From Astropecten irregularis (taxonomy: Eukaryota; Echinodermata; Asteroidea; Paxillosida; Astropectinidae), in the NCBI GenBank assembly GCA_963971285.1, contig OZ020244.1, positions 23,002,001-23,066,000 on the forward strand: a stretch of DNA of 64,000 bases, in the 5' to 3' direction. The notes below the pieces were generated by a model that saw only the letters and a program-made list of their open reading frames with translations, ran no database searches and was not told where the DNA came from. Of this stretch, positions 44,884 to 55,650 are shown piece after piece (within the stretch, counting starts at the first letter, position 1; every line of letters starts with the position of its first letter). The translations under genes were made by a program, and so were the position numbers.

Positions 44884-45265
44884 TTTAAAGGGAGCATACA
44901 TGATTTGCAAGGCATCAAAACAAAATATTGAGTATGAGACAGAAAATGGACTCAACAGTTCGTAAACAGTGCAAACAGTCACCATGGGAAATCTTTGTTC
45001 ACCAGATGCTGGGTTTTTTAAGGAAATCAGGATTTAGTGTCTTTTCCGAAGATCGTTCGTCCGAACGATTTTTGGAACAAACATAAAGTAAACTATTCTT
45101 CATGTTTTACAAGAAAAATTGAGTCGGTTTTTCGCTATTTTCTCGTGACTCAGATGTCCGATTGAGCTCAATTTTTCACAGGTTTATTATTTCATGTACA
45201 TGTTTGATCAGACAAAGTACGAGTGCTGTCCTGTAACCTTTACCAATCATGTATTATACCTTTAA
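44884..45265. mobile_element. Chimeric TTAA element, delta-alpha
   Basis: TTAA at both ends and normal length (382 bp), but the left half is delta (AAAGGGAGCATACATG) and the right half is alpha (GACTCAGATGTCCGATTG, closing TATTATACCTTTAA). Neither half is omega. The join lies at a GATCGTTCG-CGAACGAT palindrome near 45052-45070. Confidence 0.78.
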
Positions 45266-45524
45266 ATGTTGACCGAGTTGTGCAGGGAATTTAAGCCAAG
45301 ACATTGAGGGTAAAATCAAGGGGCCGCAGTCTCGAGTGATTCAGATTAGCATAATTTTGGTGATAACATTTCAGAAATGAAACAGTAAACCAATCATCGT
45401 ATATCGTATTGTGTGATCTCTCGAAATAAAATCTCAAAGCCTCGGGAATCCTATATGTTCAGTATGTTCATTATACTGTTGGTCTTCAAACCGCGCTGAC
45501 AAAAATGGTAATTGGGAATATATT

Positions 45525-47015
45525 TATATCATTCAAATGTTTTTAAAATAAGCAATTTGGGGGTCGTGCAATTAATATATTGTGTAATTTTGACGGGTTA
45601 TGACAACCTAGGGGTTCAGTGCTTCAGCCTGTTGTGGAGACTTGAGAAATTTAGGCTTACAATGTGGCCCTACATTGTTTTGAATGTGGAGGGTTGCTTC
45701 ATAAAAACCGGCTGCAAGTTGGTTTGGGAAATTGGACATTTTGGGGGTGTTTTTTTCTTGGGACAATTAGCAAAAAATCTGATCGGTTACCTAACCAAAA
45801 AATTTAAAGAATCATGTAGATGAGGGTCCAAACTACGTTTTGCATTATTGCACCAAACACTGAGAGACTTCTGGATGAGATATTTGTAACTGTGAAGTTG
45901 AGGTATTTTACACTAAAGTCAACGGGACACTATTTAGTGTGGTGCACCCGTCTGAAATTTCTGTTCCTTTCACACGTCAAAGCGCCCTCATTCGGCGAAA
46001 TTATTTCAGGCACGTTGACGACGCGAACTTGAGGGCGCACTCGCACTCATGTTTGGCGTCCCCAGGTTGCACCCAAGTAAATAAACTCCCATAGACAACA
46101 GTGGTAAATCCTCCAACTTCAAAAATCATTTAAAAATAGACAGAACTCTCACAGCTGTTCAAGTTGCACAGAAAAATGATGGTGAACATGCCACCTTTCA
46201 TTTTCTTTTCATTTTATGGTAGGGTGACCATTGAATTTTTGAGATACACTCATTCTCAGCTGACCTCCCCTAAAACAAGGTACGGATCACAAAGAAGCCA
46301 TTTTCAAAAAAACATCCCTCTGCAAAGCGGCTGAAATATACCCACTTTCTCACCCAATTGCATCAAAAATGGTCACAAATGGAAGCCCAGAGTCCAGGCA
46401 GGAGGTCCAGTGCCATATTTCTTCAATCCTTCATTTTCATAGCTCTGACAACTCTCTTATTTAAAATATACTGAGTGCTTAACTTTTATTCCTGAGCTCG
46501 GCGGACGGATTTTGGCACTATTTACATGGGTGCACCCCCCAGTTGTGATATTTTGACAAACTTGAGGGCGCTCCTGATAGTCGAGGGGTGCACAACACTA
46601 AATAAACTCCCATTGACCTTAGTGTAAAATCCCCCAACTTCACAGTTCAAAAAACCCCATCCAGAAGTTTCTCAGTTGTTGGTGCAATAGTGTAAATGAT
46701 AGTGTGAACTCTCATCTACCCAATTCTTTTCAATTTTTGGTTGGGAAACCGATTGGATTTTTTGCTAATTGCCCCAAGAAAAAAACACCCCCGAAATGTC
46801 CTTCTTCCGTAACCGACATGCTACGAGTTTTCATGAAGCAACCCTCCACGTTCAAGACAATGTAGGACCGGATTTTAAACCAAAATATCTCAAGTCTCCA
46901 CAACAGGCTGAAGCACTGAACCCCCAGGTTGTCATAACCAGTCAAAATTACACAATATATTAATTGCACGACCCCCCAAATTGCATATTTAAAATACATT
47001 TGAGGGTACACACAT
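45525..47015. repeat. 1.5-kb inverted repeat, arms about 450 bp
   Basis: The left arm (about 45525-45990) and right arm (about 46565-47015) are diverged inverted copies. Shared blocks are GGGGTCGTGCAATTAATATA, TGGAGGGTTGCTTCAT, TTTCTTGGGACAATTAGC, TTAGTGTGGTGCACCC and their complements. The spacer holds a further degenerate partial copy (AAATAAACTCCCATAGAC). Each arm keeps a corresponding frame of about 95-103 codons open (plus strand 45512-45823; minus strand 46730-47011), both reading LIYCVILTGYDNLGVQCFSL. No known protein is recognised. Confidence 0.8.
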
Positions 47016-48452
47016 TATGATAATCAGCTCGGCGCATTGCTTTTTGAGCTATTTAGTGTGGTGCATCCCGAGAACAACACACATTAGTATTAAAATAATG
47101 CTTTTCTAATTACAGATAATTCAAAGAGTTCAAAAGTTCAAAGAAACCAAAATCTTATCACGGTCGTCTTGAAACTTATGTGAGCAAAATCTCATGTAAA
47201 GAAAATGATAAGCAATAACTTTATTCAGTGCTCTTTAATCTTTTTTCCCGTTTTAGCTGATTATCTTGCAACAGTATCAACCCACTGTTGTTTATATGGA
47301 GACCAACTCGCTGGCAATAATTTCATTATAAAGTTAAATGAAATAAGATCAACATTCAAACGATGCAATAGCACAAAAATCTGGTTAGATTGTTGCAGTT
47401 TAATTATTGTTGTACATGTTGTTTCCAAGCTGTTTTGTTCTTGTTTTTTGCTTGTTCTTATTCTTGTTCTTGTTTAAGTTTACGTCTGAGCACGTATTCC
47501 ATTTGCCCCCCCCCCCCCAACCTTGAACTCCACGGCATCGCTATTTAAGTTATGAGTGAAATGACACCGTAATAATATGTATCGGGTTGTAGGTGCTCCG
47601 TGGCCCCGTTGCTATCGGGGTTAAGAAAACACCTAAACTGGGTCAGATGGGATCAGATCGCCTAGAATTGAAATTAAAACGTCTAACATCAATATCACGT
47701 TGTAAATATACAGCATGTGGCAGTCTATTAAAGTGGATGTTAGTGCAGTAGATTGGATATAACGCGCTGTTGAACATGTAATCGTTTTCAATGTGAAAAT
47801 AACTTAATTGGTAAACGAATTTGAGGTGTTATAAGGATCGAATTTGATTCTTTATAGATTCTTCCTTTTTGAAAAAACAAATCTCATAATCTGCAAAAAA
47901 TGTATTTCTTTATGTAATCCAGGCGCAGTTCTAGAGCCAAAATTTTTTGGGGGGCTAGAAGAGCCATTATTTTTTTTGGGAGCTAGAAGACCCAATATTT
48001 TGGGTTATTCTAACACTCGCTTCTGCTATGTCTTATAAGGGGGTCGAAAAACATGCACATTATAGCACACACAACGCGTTTTTTATGTAATTGGCGCTTA
48101 ATAATTAAAAAAAATCCAGTATTTTCAAGAATTATTTTTGTTTAGTTACATTTTTTTTTTTTTTTTTTGGGGGGGCCTAGACAACATTTTGGGGGGCTAC
48201 AGCCCCCCCCTAACCCCCCCCCCCCCGTAGAATCGCACGTGATGTAATCTATATCTAAACAACAACAATTTTTGATTGATTAGCAGTAACAGGAGTGACA
48301 TCTGGTGCTTTATAAATTGCCTACAGCAGTGTGTTTGAATAGAGCGGCCTGCAGAATTCACATGTTTACTCACAATTAACTATGGGTGATACCAATTGGT
48401 CAGCTTCGTTGCGATGTACAATGTAAATTTCTTTTTTAATTTTAATTACTAG
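47016..48452. other. AT-rich sequence with homopolymers
   Basis: C run of 13 at 47506-47518; T, G and C runs at 48150-48230; repeated GGGGGGCTAGAAGA-like words near 47950-47990. No gene is supported. Confidence 0.5.
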
Positions 48453-48641
48453 TTAATAGGTACAGTACTGGATTGGTAACATACCAAAACAAAAATGTTA
48501 ATAGATTCACGTATAATTTTCAAGGCATGAAGATGGTGCTGGTCGAAACATACATTTAAATATTTTCGCCTGAAATTGTGTATTTATCAAGAAATTAGTC
48601 AAACAAAGTGCGAAAACAGTTTTGATGTCAGGGTAAGATAG
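48453..48641. mobile_element. Isolated omega half of a TTAA element
   Basis: Begins TTAATAGGTACAGTACTG and follows the omega arm (GAAGATGGTGCTGGTCG) up to the central AGGGTAAGATAGG. There it changes directly into a 44-bp tandem array. No alpha or beta half follows. Confidence 0.78.
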
Positions 48642-48966
48642 GTCTTGTGTTGCACACCATTGCACGCAACCAGAAAGTGTCACAGATGTACGTGTCGCCC
48701 ACCACTGCACGCAACCAGAAAGTGCCAAAGGTCTTGTGTCTCCCACCATTGCACGATACCTAAAAGTGTCAAAGGTCTTGTGTCGCCATTGCATGCAATA
48801 AGAGAGTGTCAAAGATCTTGTGTGACCCACCATTGCACGCAACCAGAAAGTGCCAAAGGTCTTGTGTCGCCCACCATTGCACGCTACCAGAATATGTCAA
48901 AGGTCTTGAATTCGAGTCGCCTACCATTGCACGCAACCAGAAACTGCAGGAAGTGTCAAAAATCAT
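48641..48966. repeat. Tandem array of about 44 bp, seven copies
   Basis: Each unit reads roughly GGTCTTGTGTCGCCCACC, ATTGCACGCAACCAG, AAAGTGCCAAA. One copy is shortened by about 4 bases and the last carries a small insertion. It begins precisely at the broken centre of an omega half-element. Open frames across it on both strands (about 65-111 codons) are repeat-driven. Confidence 0.92.
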
Positions 48967-50961
48967 TTTAAGGGCCTTTGTGTTCTTGGCTGCTCTGACA
49001 CGTAGGCCTAACGGAAATTGTTAAATCATTATTTTGTTTTCATTCCATGGAACAGTCGTGGTAATAGATCAGCTGGTTGTCGGTTGTCCATGCACGTGTG
49101 GGTAATCCGCGCACAGTATATTGCTTTACAACCTCAGGTGTATATTCCAGTCTCGTATTACAATAACATCCATCGGCCTACCTATGTAAATTTTAACAAA
49201 TTTCTGGAAAATTTAATTAAATTTTTGGATCACATGCAGCTTCAGCATGATAATTACGTAGTTATCTCAAATACCTTCGGAAAGAGAACAAATTTGAGAC
49301 GAGTTCGACAAAGCAAATGGATGCTTGATATTTGTATGCAGTTTGGATTGAGTAAAATTCATTTAAGTTTCATGTTCATCTAATTAAGTGATAGAAGTTG
49401 TATTCAGTGGGTATAATGTGTCATTACGCATTGGCTGAGCTACATGTCGCCACTGAGGGCGCTCTTGAGATGTAACAAGTCAGGCGCTGGAAATGGAGGC
49501 TATGGACATAGGGACGATGAAGCCGATATTTTCATAAATACTGTACACTAACGATTGATTAATAATTGATGATTGGCAGTTTCAGTTTTATAAAATTAGG
49601 ATTAAATAAAGGAATCGAATTTTTTGTCCACCAAGTGTAATTAAGAAAGATTGGAGGATGTGCATTGTGACAATGATTTTATGAGGCTCGGTTTGCGGAA
49701 ACGGAAAGAATCTTTCCCACTTCCATTATTTTCGTTCGCACTTCTCGTAAGGTTTCACTCTGAGTATAGAATAACAAGACTCCATATTCTGGTCTGTAAA
49801 TTCTACTCTGTATTAAAGTCTCATTATATTTAAGACCTTTTCTGACCCGATTGATACTCCTCTTGTTTTTGTCGTTCTTTCTCACCCCTTTTTAAAACCA
49901 CAGAAAAACAACTGGAGGGCGGCCTCTAGGCAACGAGGGATGCAAGCGTGTCTAGCACCTATCAAACAACAATATCCGTACTTCATTCGCATCTGCCATG
50001 GCGATCTTTCCCTCACCGTGTAGCTAGCTAGCTAGATGCAGCACTGGCCACTCAGTGGCCATGCATAATACATACCGGCGTTTATAGACCCAGGACTTAG
50101 GGTCCCAAGTCGCCTCCAGCCCCCGGGCCATTACCAGATAATGACCGGCCAAGAACACGCAGAGCACACGCTACGAGTCTCCCCTTGAAAAACACACACT
50201 CACAATCCAATCTCTCTCTCTGTTTCCAGCCAATTTTTATATAAGCATCCACGCTCCATGTTTGCGCGTGCTCGTGTATGACATGGCATGGGGGAGACCC
50301 AGCGTGCATACACGGGGAGGCACTCTTGGGACGGCACGGCGAGTCATTAGGAGCTCATCAACTCAATCCTTCGTGATCCATCATTCTGAGATGGCATCAG
50401 GAATCGGGGACGAGGCACATCCCCCTACTCCCGCCATCATTCCCCGGCCGCTCGGTCACGTTCTCACGGTGACCGGCAATATAAGGAAGGTTTTTTTTTA
50501 TGACCACACTTCTGAGACTTGCATTTTTTTCCTCTCCGCCATACTGTTCTTCCTACTTGCAATATGAAATAAAGATGTCCGTTACAAAACTTATAAATGT
50601 AATAAATCGATTCCGGCCTTAGAAGATTTAAAAACTTTAAATGAATGCACAAACATCTAGCATATTTTTGAAGGGAAAGATGTTGGTTCGGCCGATTAGC
50701 CTACCATTGTTGTGTAGTCGCAAATTATGTCTGTGTCGATATCAGTCTCTTCTGCTGGTTTTTCTGGCTATTTTCTTTTACACTGTCGTATAACCGATGT
50801 GACCATTGGAAAGAATGAACTTGACTTATCATGGCTTAAATGGGGATAACGTGGGGCAAAAACAAGAAGTAGACCTTGACCTTTTCAACAGGAAGACGTT
50901 ATTTCATTTCTTATAAGAATATACAAGTATATCACATACAGTGTATAGGCCTATTAATTAC
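48967..50961. other. Mostly unique sequence
   Basis: A frame at 49018-49383 (121 codons) has no recognised motif and is not ATG-initiated. A GC-rich patch at 50085-50470 with TATATAAG near 50239 could be promoter, but no exon follows convincingly. Confidence 0.4.
49688..49757. mobile_element. Fragment of the 43.7-kb palindromic element arm
   Basis: GGTTTGCGGAAAC, a shared AGAATC block and TTCGTTCGCACTTCTCGTAA match the outer part of the arm. Similarity ends just before the ribozyme core would begin. Confidence 0.6.
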
Positions 50962-51600
50962 ATAAGATGGTATATACAAATAAAAGAGTAATCAACTAAG
51001 CAAATCGGAAAGAACATAATGAAATGAATAAAGCAAGTTATTGAATGAAACAAGCTTTACTGAAACTCACAATGGAGTACAATTTGGATAAAGTATATGC
51101 GAGTACCACATGGACATAATGGGGCAATTTCAACATAAGTGCATGGAGAAGAGGTAAGACTACGAACAAAATTATACAAAAACAGTAGTAGGGGGGGGGG
51201 GGGGAGGGGAGGGGATTTGGGGGCAAAGGGGTGTGGTCACTGGCTCCTCTGGTGTGGGTATCTTGCGCGCCCACAGCCGGCGAGAAGAACAAAAGAAAGA
51301 GGACGTATAGAAGAAGGCGACTTTTTGTTTTTATTTTATTTTTTATTTTTTTACAAAAGGAAGACTTCCTTTTAAAGATAAATACATGCAAATTAAATAC
51401 ATATGAAGGTATATATATATACAGATAAAAGTCGTATCAAATAAGCTGAGTAAACATATAAGGAAAGGAATTAAAGTGTGTTATATTGGATTTTTAATGC
51501 CCAAGTTTCACGCAAGGTAAACTTACACAAAATGAAGAGGCATGACTTTGACCAAACTGTACAACAACGGTAGTAGAGGGTAGGTAGGGGAGGGGAGGGG
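50962..51600. repeat. Diverged direct duplication, about 410-bp period
   Basis: Words such as ACAGTAGTAGGGG and ACAACGGTAGTAGAGGG, and GGTATATACAAATAAAAG and GGTATATATATATACAG, recur in the same order about 410 bases apart. A 14-base G run (51191-51204) follows the first copy and a G-rich GGTAGGGGAGGGG the second. Weak similarity continues near 51770-51820. The origin is unknown. Confidence 0.45.
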
Positions 51601-53204
51601 CCTGGGAGAAAAGGAGAAGGAGGAGAAGATGGAGAAACAGGCGTTATACTTATAAGGGGCACAAGTCACACTCGTGCAATCTCAAGACCATTATACATGT
51701 AAATGACCTCACACAACCCGCGTCCTACTTCTAACTAACTATATTAGCTTAAAACCTGCAAGGAAGCAAATGTGCATATACATGGACGAACAAAAGAGGT
51801 GACATGTGTTACAGATAATACAAAAAAACCTGTAAAGGTGATATTGTGTTTTCTTTTGGGAAGAAAAGGAGAAAAAAATCCACCAACTCAACCGCGCCAT
51901 CCAGCCCGGCCCATCAACCTAAATCCGTAGCGTCCGATTAGGGGGCTTTCGAGCAGTCATGTGGAGGAAAAACTCCCCATCATATATTTTTTTTAACCAT
52001 ATCCGCATTCAATTTCCTTTCTGGAAGAGTGAGGCGTGCGACGCAACACTTTCCGGCCGGGGTGAAATGCGCGACTATTCCGCCTGACTTACTCCTAGCC
52101 ACCCGCTGCTCGTCTTCGGCCCTTCTCACCGTCTATGTGTTTTTTCATACTCGTTCTGCCTCTTCTCCTTTCCCCCTACTCTCTCCTCGCCAAAGTCTTA
52201 GAGTTAATCCGATTGGCATCACTGTAAGTCCTCCCACATTTCTCGCAGAAACGAATTCATTATATCCCCTACGCTGGCTACAGGAACTTGGCAGTTTCCT
52301 TCTTTCAAAACCCCCCACTCCTTTCCTAACCACCCCCTTACCGTTTCTTTTCCTGTGTATATTTTTCGAAGGTTTTTTTTCTTTCTCGTATTCCTAAAAC
52401 CCCGGGAGAGTTGATGTTGTTCCGATGGTTTTTGACAGAGGGGAGCAATGTTCATTTGATATTCCGATGTGATAAGACATGCGATGACTTCTGGTGAATA
52501 AATAACCATCGCAAATTGAATGTTAACAGGATGAGAGGGAGAGTCAATGCAAATATTAAGGCTACATTGTGTGTATTTTATGCAGTGGGTATAATCATAC
52601 AGACTATACGTGGATTGTGCCAGGTCTTTGTGCCAAAGCTTTGACGACTCGTCATGTTTAAGACACTGACACTCATTGTGCTTATGGGTAAGCAGAAACA
52701 ATGATACAAGACATTGAATAAATAGATGAAATCAATGGAAATCCTTTACAACATCTAGAAACATTTGTCTTATCTGTTGTTGGTGGTATTTTAGAATGTG
52801 TTTTTTCTATTTTGAAGATTACACCACTATATGAATAGATCGGTATACAAAACTTATGATAAAAAGAAATGAATAAGTAGAACGATTCTCAAATGAATAT
52901 ATACATAAACAAAGTAATTCAAAGAATAATCCACAAACATCTATCTTGACTTGTGTGAATGTCATTTAGAAAGTGTGCGTTTTGTTTTAATTTTGAAGAT
53001 ATAATTGTTCCCCTTGAATTGTGCACGGACATAAATCCACTCTAGGTCAATTATACTGAGTCATATAGATTCTGTAATCAATTGAGATATTTAGATAAAA
53101 CTTTTCTTTGCAAATATACACCGAATACCTGGCCAATGATCCAATACATTAGAACAACAAGGACGACCGGTCGATTTGCAGTTTGCTGAAACAAATACGA
53201 TAAC
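51601..53204. other. Unique sequence, GC-rich patch at about 51890-52230
   Basis: Minus-strand frame 52219-52701 (160 codons) and plus-strand 52029-52397 (122 codons) overlap partly. Neither shows family motifs, and I do not call them. Confidence 0.4.
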
Positions 53205-53518
53205 TTAAAGGTGTAATACATGAGTGGTAAAGGTCGCAGAACAACACTCACACTTTGTCTAATCCAGAATGTACATGAAATAACACATGTGTGAAAATGT
53301 GACCTCAATCGGACATCTGAGTCACGAGAAAATAGCAAAAAAAAAACTTTTTCTTTCTTATAAAACATAAAGAGTGTTTTTGATCTCGCCAAGACGTGAA
53401 TAATTTGCTTTACACACACAAATATAGTATTTCAGGCTTAAAATATTTTAGCAGGGAGTTTCTATCATGTCCATCTTCATACCCTGAAAGATAAATTTGT
53501 GAATCTGTTACCAATAAT
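53205..53518. mobile_element. TTAA element, alpha-omega, right end eroded
   Basis: Starts TTAAAGGTGTAATACATG. The alpha arm is good, the centre is reduced to GATCTCGCCAAGACGTG, and the omega arm is diverged, ending near CTGTTACCAATAATC without a terminal TTAA. Confidence 0.78.
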
Positions 53519-53656
53519 CAACACATTTTATTAAAAATACTATCATTAGTTATATCTCTAGATAAAACACATAGTACTTTTCTCTTTTTTGGAAACATAA
53601 AGAGAATAACCCCTGAAGAACGAATCACTTCATGGAACCGATTGACTTGCCTAGAT

Positions 53657-54068
53657 GAAGTTCCTTTTCACACAATGCTGAAAAAACTCGCAATGCTTGA
53701 GAAATCTCTCAAGGATTCAGTGTGTCCTTTCACACGATGACACTTTCGTATAAGATTTCTCAGGCATGAGAAAAACTCGCAAGCCAAGCCTTGTGAATAA
53801 AATATGAGTTTTCCCGGCCCAAAAATTTAGAATAATATTCCTGTTAAAGTTCGTTCCTGTCTAACAGTCGATTCATTTAAGAAGAAATTGAAAGCACATT
53901 TATTCTCCTTCTGACATGAAATTAACTTGGCGATCAAATCCCCTTTTTCTGTTGTTTTTTTTTATCTGGAGTGCCTTAATTGAACAGAAATATCTGAAAG
54001 GGCGCTATATAAGAACTTGTCGTTATATAATTATTATTAATGCGGGTTTTTAGCATCGTGTGAAAAGC
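53657..54068. mobile_element. Terminal-inverted-repeat element interrupted by a LINE
   Basis: The left end (CTTTTCACACAATGCTG, from about 53657) is the inverted complement of the right end (AGCATCGTGTGAAAAG, to about 54068), with a matching A-rich extension. The interior carries GAGAAATCT and TCATCGTG-type words also found near 18355-18440. A LINE 3' fragment at about 53815-54040 splits it, so this element is older than the LINE insertion. Confidence 0.6.
53815..54040 (+). mobile_element. 5'-truncated non-LTR retrotransposon (CR1/Jockey-like) 3' end
   Basis: A frame from 53831 to the TGA at 53912-53914 encodes NNIPVKVRSC followed by LTVDSFKKKLKAHLF. This is the typical C-terminal tail of non-LTR reverse-transcriptase proteins (pattern: WN-N-hP-x-x-VR, then FKKxLKxHLF). 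The codons before 53831 are decayed. After the stop comes a 3' UTR with GGGCGCTATATAAGAAC and a terminal ATT microsatellite-like tail, as usual for CR1-type elements. Only the last 27 codons remain, so it cannot move by itself. Confidence 0.75.
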
Positions 54069-54714
54069 CTTTTCGGTGATTTGATGAGACACTAGAATGT
54101 GAGCCACATTCATGGTGTGGCCACTCGGTCTGACGTACAGACTGACGTCATCAAGATATGAATTATTCATGATGGGCCACTCACATGTATAATAAACGAA
54201 TGAAACAATACACCTTCGTACTGACTTCTATAAAATGCGATGATTTTTATATAGACCCCTCTGGGATACCATTAACAATCGCCAGGCGATTTGTCAGATA
54301 AATATCAATATGTATACAGAAGATTATTATCAGCGAAAAAAACCAAGACATCTGTTCAATGGTTGGTGATGTTTTCTTTTTTAGAAGAAAGAATAAGTTC
54401 CAGCAGTTGGACAACCACCTGAACTGCTAGAGTGCGAAGAGCAAGCGGGAACAAACACGAATCTCGACCGGGAGAATGTGCGGTTTTTCCCCCGTCCATC
54501 GAGCCTCTAGGCGAGGTCAGTGACCAAACATGATCTTCATGGTAGTCCCAATTGATACCCGTGACAATGAAATTCGTATTATATTGAATTTAAGATCAAT
54601 AATCAAGACAATGATCAAACCATAAAAGACAAGTTCATATACCATATCTATATTATAGACGTATACAAGATTATAATGTTCTTGGATGTTCTTGTCCCCT
54701 TGTCATATTTATAG
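54069..54714. other. Unique sequence
   Basis: No feature supported. Confidence 0.5.
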
Positions 54715-54780
54715 CCTTTGAGAAAGATCCTGCTATAGGATCGAAAAGCGTCAGGCCCTCCTAACTCCAATATTATAATG
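54715..54780. mobile_element. K-family repeat, hammerhead-like head
   Basis: AGCCT TTGAGAA A, stem GATCCT-GCTAT-AGGATC, GAAA, AGCGTC, AGGCC. GCCT and AGGC can pair as stem I. The core differs from CUGANGA at two positions (C3 to T, G8 to A) and two bases are inserted after GAAA, so this copy is probably inactive. Confidence 0.5.
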
Positions 54781-55499
54781 TAATTTATATTGAAAAGGGA
54801 CTTGAACATTTAAAAAGAAATAGATTTTAGAAGGAAAATCGCTCCAATTAAGGGAAAGAAATCGCCACTACGCATGACCCGTTCCTTGGGTTTAAAAAAA
54901 AAAAATCCACCAAAATGTGGGTTTTGGTGCAACTCTGAAAGAGCCCTTACTCCATTGAAAGAGAGACTACAGCTAAGCACGATGAAGAAACTACCCTGGC
55001 CTTAGCTTGGCCCCAGCCATTTTCTTCAGGGTTCAATGTGACGACGGCGCGGCGGTCAGACGCCGATTCGTGAGGAAGAGCTACTCCATGGCATGCGCGC
55101 TGATCACGCCGAGCTAGAAAATATAGCCCGGGCCAGCAAGTATATAGCCGTATATCTTGAGCTCTCATCAGGAGAGCCTTGGAGTGACTCTGCCCCTCCC
55201 TGACTCGTCTGGAAGCACCTGCTCTGCTAGCTAGAATGCATTAGGACGGCCAGCTCCGATCAGATAGGATCAACAGATAGTGGGAGCTAGTCCGGGCAAT
55301 CTCAGCTCCTTACCGACCCCTAGGGGACCAGCGGGGAAGAGCTTCGACCCGATATAGAAGAGGAAGAAGAAGAAGATGAGTCGGGGTAAAAACTTAATGC
55401 ACTTGGACTTGGACCAAGAAGTTTATGTTTTCTTGGTCCGTGGGTGGACGCAAATACACTGTGATCAAGCTATATGCTCTCACAATGTTGGATACTGGT
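54781..55499. other. GC-rich patch of unknown role
   Basis: Positions 54940-55390 are GC-rich compared with the surroundings and end in a GAAGAAGAAGATGAG purine run. They could be an untranslated exon or a promoter, but no splice or coding signal is decisive. Confidence 0.35.
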
Positions 55500-55650
55500 G
55501 ATAAGCTGGTTCAAACTGCTCATCAATCAAAATAAGGACCTGAAATATATCATGCCTATATATGGGGCCTATATAGGGATGAGATGGCCCGACGTTTCGA
55601 TCCTATAGCAGGATCCTTCTCAAATGTTAAAGCTCTTTAGCCTTTGAGAA
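55500..55650. mobile_element. K-family repeat, long copy plus partial inverted head
   Basis: CAAACTGCTCATCAATC, ATAAGGACCTGAAATATA, GATGGCCCGACGTTTCG, ATCCTATAGCAGGATCC, TTCTCAAA. A second head in the opposite direction (AGCCTTTGAGAAAGATG) starts at about 55637. Confidence 0.58.

Noticed and set aside
48641-48966. CRISPR-like or zinc-finger-like repeats
   Set aside because: Direct 44-bp tandem units without spacers. Cys and His in the plus frames come from the repeat and do not form C2H2 spacing.
50239-50300. Promoter at TATATAAG
   Set aside because: TATA match in a GC-richer patch, but no exon, donor or credible ORF follows, so not listed as a feature.
52219-52701. 160-codon minus-strand frame
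   Set aside because: No family motif, partly opposite another frame, and no promoter or splice support. Kept as unassigned sequence.
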